IMG/VR virus record: IMGVR_UViG_3300048024_000772
Span: 1-43,374 of that record
Origin: a virus
Direction: 5' to 3' (one strand)
DNA length: 43,374 nt
Part shown: positions 41,462 to 43,374 of the stretch, in pieces
How the letters are laid out: each line of letters starts with the position of its first letter
How positions within the stretch are numbered: position 1 is the first letter of the stretch
Made by a program: the position numbers and the translations under genes
Notes under the pieces: generated by a model
What the model was told of the DNA's origin: nothing
Seen by the model: only the letters and a program-made list of their open reading frames with translations
The model's database searches: none

Positions 41462-42243
41462 ATAAAAAACAACAAGAATTAATAGATCTCAAAAATCAAT
41501 GGTTAAGTTTTTTCAATAATGATAGATTTGGAAAACACAGAAAGCTTTTTGATTGGGTTAAATACATAAGCTCGCAAATACCTGTGATTGAAGAACCTAA
41601 AGATAAATTCAATTGTTTTAATCCATTTAAGAAGATTGCAATCGTCAGCCTGTATACGAAAGAGATTTCTGAATTCGCTATTTACTCAGAAAAAAGTATT
41701 AAAGAATACTGCGAAAAGCAGGGTTACAGCTTTTACGTCTACAGAGAAAATTTAGATAAAAACGGAAGTCCGAATTGGTCAAAATCCCAAGCGTTACTTA
41801 ATCATATTGATGATCACGATTATATTGTATGGATGGATTCAGACACGTTAATTTTTAATCCAGAAAAAAAACTTGAATCAATTATAGAAAAAGCTCCGAA
41901 AAAATTCATACTTGCAACAAAAGATATTGGCGATCATTGCATGCTAAATAGCGGGGTATTATTCTTTAAATCTCATCAATATACAAAAAACATAATAAAA
42001 AAATGGCGAGATTTCGATGGAGATAAATCTTCATTGTACGCCAGCGGAGGAGATCAAGAAATATTATGCGAGATATTAAAAAAGAGTGATGGCTTTGGTT
42101 TTAATAGAAAAATATTTAAAATGAAAGAATTTAATACTGACCCAAGGTTAGTAAATAATGACACATTTATATTACATTTTATGGCTTATCCTTATGAATT
42201 AAAGAAGATATTTATGAGTTACTGGAATCACCTTGGATGCTAG
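41458..42243 (+). CDS. GT34-like (GMA12/MNN10-type) glycosyltransferase
   Basis: This is a 261-residue protein. It shows IAIVSLYTKEISEFAIYSE, then EKQGYSFYVYRENLD, PNWSKSQALLNH and the DxD motif YIVWMDSDTLIFNP (D127/D129), followed by MLNSGVLFFKS and SGGDQEILCEIL. This order is that of the galactosyl/mannosyltransferase GMA12/MNN10 family (GT34), known from fungi and plants and with bacterial and phage members. It overlaps the preceding gene by 4 bases and ends the four-gene block. The donor is probably a UDP- or GDP-sugar. Confidence 0.75.
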   Translation: MNKKQQELIDLKNQWLSFFNNDRFGKHRKLFDWVKYISSQIPVIEEPKDKFNCFNPFKKIAIVSLYTKEISEFAIYSEKSIKEYCEKQGYSFYVYRENLDKNGSPNWSKSQALLNHIDDHDYIVWMDSDTLIFNPEKKLESIIEKAPKKFILATKDIGDHCMLNSGVLFFKSHQYTKNIIKKWRDFDGDKSSLYASGGDQEILCEILKKSDGFGFNRKIFKMKEFNTDPRLVNNDTFILHFMAYPYELKKIFMSYWNHLGC

Positions 42244-42277
42244 TATTTATCTGGATTTATTAAAAAATAAACTTCCC

Positions 42278-42303
42278 AAAACTATAGTTTTAAGGTATAT
42301 ATT
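42278..42303 (+). promoter_or_regulatory. Palindrome AAAACTATAGTTTT and -10-like TATATT before the repeat protein gene
   Basis: A perfect 14-base palindrome, AAAACTATAGTTTT (42278-42291), precedes TATATT (42298-42303), which ends 5 bases before the ATG at 42309. There is no -35 box, and the GTGTAA element is absent. TTAAGGTATA (42290-42299) also occurs at 2573-2582 just before the I-J gene, so the two may share a signal. It may be a dedicated site for a strongly expressed gene. Confidence 0.45.
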
Positions 42304-42308
42304 ACTGT

Positions 42309-43148
42309 ATGGCAAAAATATTCCGTACTGAATCATTAAATCTTGGAGGTAATCTCCTCCTTGAAGCGAGCTCCGAAAACGCTTTTGAAATTAAAAGCGC
42401 AAGCGGTAGCACATTAATGTCTCGTCAAACTATTGAAAATGATATCTCTAGTTTACACGCTCAAAGAGTAGCGGACGAAGGAAACACTGATAGCGATATC
42501 TCTAGCCTTGCAGCTATATCTGCAGGAAGCACAGGAGATTTAGAGAGCAGTATTTCCAGCCTTCAAGCTCAACGCGACGCTGACGAAGGAACTACTGATA
42601 GTGACGTTTCTAGCCTTGCTGGTGATATCGCAACAAACAAGGGAGACCTTGAGAGCGACGTTTCCAGCCTTCAAGTTCAGCGCGTAGCTGACGAAGCAGC
42701 TACTGATAGCGACGTTTCCAGTCTTGCTGGTGATATCTCAACTAACAAGGGAGACCTTGAGAGCGACGTTTCCAGTCTTGCAGCTCTTAATAGCGCAGGT
42801 ACAGGAGACCTTGAGAGTGACGTTTCTAGCTTACAAGCTCAACGCGACGCTGATGAAGCAACTACTGATAGTGATATCTCTAGCCTCGCAGCTATTATCG
42901 CAACAAATGATGTAGTCGCAGTTAGCACAAGTGTGGGTAACGGTGTTGACAATTCCGGCTCAATTAGTTTTGGTCGCACATTTGCATCAACCCCAATTGT
43001 TGTAGCTCAATTAAAAAGCTCTGATGCAAACGATCCAATCATCGCATGCATGGTTTCCTCAGTTAGCGCAAGCGCTGCTACTGTAACATTTGCAGATAAC
43101 ACACCTTCTGCAAATTACACAGTAGAGTTAATTGCTTCTATTGGGTAA
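42309..43148 (+). CDS. Repeat-rich phage structural protein with C-terminal beta domain
   Basis: This is a 279-residue protein. The N-terminal part (MAKIFRTESLNLGGNLLLEA) is followed by repeats of about 16-25 residues over ~44-197 with the core DVSSLQAQRDADEATTDSD, rich in Asp, Ser and Ala; these look like a coiled-coil or stalk region. Residues ~200-279 (SGSISFGRTFASTPIVVAQL, then IIACMVSSVSASAATVTFAD) are a compact beta domain like those at tips of phage fibres (H-type-lectin-like). Codon use is more G/C-rich than in its neighbours, suggesting high expression or a separate origin. It is followed by a strong terminator. It may be an abundant fibre, fibritin-like or decoration protein. Confidence 0.65.
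   Translation: MAKIFRTESLNLGGNLLLEASSENAFEIKSASGSTLMSRQTIENDISSLHAQRVADEGNTDSDISSLAAISAGSTGDLESSISSLQAQRDADEGTTDSDVSSLAGDIATNKGDLESDVSSLQVQRVADEAATDSDVSSLAGDISTNKGDLESDVSSLAALNSAGTGDLESDVSSLQAQRDADEATTDSDISSLAAIIATNDVVAVSTSVGNGVDNSGSISFGRTFASTPIVVAQLKSSDANDPIIACMVSSVSASAATVTFADNTPSANYTVELIASIG
42439..42900 (+). repeat. Asp-Ser-Ser-Leu protein repeats in the gene at 42309
   Basis: About nine copies of a Ser-Ser-Leu-centred repeat run in tandem. In DNA, GAGAGCGACGTTTCCAG and GAGACCTTGAGAG recur many times, so copies are close in sequence. Alternate copies read (D/E)-Ser-Asp-(V/I)-Ser-Ser-Leu-Ala and (D/E)-Ser-Asp-Val-Ser-Ser-Leu-Gln-Ala-Gln-Arg. Confidence 0.85.
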
Positions 43149-43178
43149 AACCTAACGAGAAAGATATTCTTTATCTTT

Positions 43179-43204
43179 GGCGACCCCTTGGGGTCGCCTT
43201 TTTT
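43179..43204 (+). terminator. Strong rho-independent terminator
   Basis: GGCGACCC-CTTG-GGGTCGCC (43179-43198) forms an 8-bp GC-rich stem with a 4-base loop, followed by six T. It is the strongest terminator in the window and ends the late run after the repeat protein at 42309. Ten bases downstream of the loop the next GTGTAA element starts, so read-through is cut off before the next promoter. Confidence 0.93.
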
Positions 43205-43213
43205 GTGTAAAAT
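43205..43213 (+). promoter_or_regulatory. Candidate phage late promoter GTGTAAAAT
   Basis: GTGTAAAAT, then AATAT, then the ATG at 43219 (14 bases from the first G). It begins directly at the end of the terminator's T run, as expected for a new transcription unit. This copy is the best evidence that the element is a promoter. Confidence 0.7.
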
Positions 43214-43218
43214 AATAT

Positions 43219-43374
43219 ATGAATAGAAAAGATCTGTTTGATGATTTATTCTCAGAAAGAGAAAAACACCCACTAGGTAAACATGAGCCCGATAATAAAA
43301 AATATATAAAAGAAAATTTACCTGTCAAATATTCTGCCCCAGAAGTTCAAAAAAGATTAAAGAAAGTTTTTAAC
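43219..43374 (+). CDS. Start of an unidentified gene (3' end cut by window)
   Basis: The open frame runs from the ATG to the window edge, 52 codons: MNRKDLFDDLFSEREKHPLG, then KHEPDNKKYIKENLPVKY. It is highly charged and helical in look, with no recognised domain in the visible part. The ATG sits 14 bases after a GTGTAAAAT element and 15 bases after the terminator's T run, so it is the first gene of a new late unit. I do not recognise it; a structural or packaging gene would fit the location. Confidence 0.65.
   Translation, partial: MNRKDLFDDLFSEREKHPLGKHEPDNKKYIKENLPVKYSAPEVQKRLKKVFN

Noticed and set aside
1-43374. Integrase, transposase, toxin-antitoxin or anti-defence genes
   Set aside because: I looked for their motifs in every credible reading frame and saw none, so no evidence of lysogeny or mobile elements is claimed for this window.

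Overview
This window is a piece of an AT-rich (roughly one-third G+C by eye), densely packed genome of a tailed bacteriophage, most likely a siphovirus. The genes at the left end follow the lambda tail-tip order M-L-K-I-J, with I and J fused, and continue into a giant tail-fibre protein and a peptidase-S74 intramolecular chaperone. There are no tRNA or rRNA genes and no gene-free stretch longer than 300 bases. The host is unknown. A Gly-Trp/Trp-Thr-type repeat in the J protein resembles a motif I associate with marine Verrucomicrobiota, but that is only a hint.

Layout: (1) 1-15983, + strand: tail tip (M, L, JAB-only K, I-J fusion), a 2530-residue fibre and the S74 chaperone. (2) 15984-16049: a small structured convergent junction. 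(3) 16050-27664, - strand: one long, tightly overlapping run. It opens with a winged-helix protein and holds about nine glycan-related enzymes (GT9-like, GT-A-like, GT4, GT25, GT32, a HAD-nucleotidyltransferase fusion, a GDPD-like protein, WavE-like, GT4+DUF4214+half GT9, and the other GT9 half). It also carries two likely ssDNA-handling proteins. An internal promoter sits at 20503-20530. (4) 27665-27837: a divergent control region with consensus sigma-70 promoters. (5) 27838-31064, + strand: a small protein, a dNMP kinase-like protein, a sigma-70-like factor, SSB, a GT4 and an FmdB-like protein. (6) 31086-43148, + strand: repeat-rich fibre or structural genes (31086, 32783, 34821 and 42309) interleaved with four more glycosyltransferase genes (37799-42243), closed by a strong terminator. 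A further gene starts at 43219.

Two themes stand out. First, the phage carries about fifteen glycan-related genes in two blocks, one directly between fibre genes. It looks equipped to make a nucleotide sugar and build a sizeable oligosaccharide, probably on its own virion fibres or on the host surface. Second, its promoters sit unusually close to start codons. Three consensus sigma-70 promoters end 6-8 bases before an ATG, and a recurring GTGTAAWWT element sits 14-15 bases before four other ATGs. This predicts leaderless or nearly leaderless mRNAs. The second element is a candidate phage-specific (late) promoter for the encoded sigma-like factor. All functions are read from sequence patterns; no database search was run.
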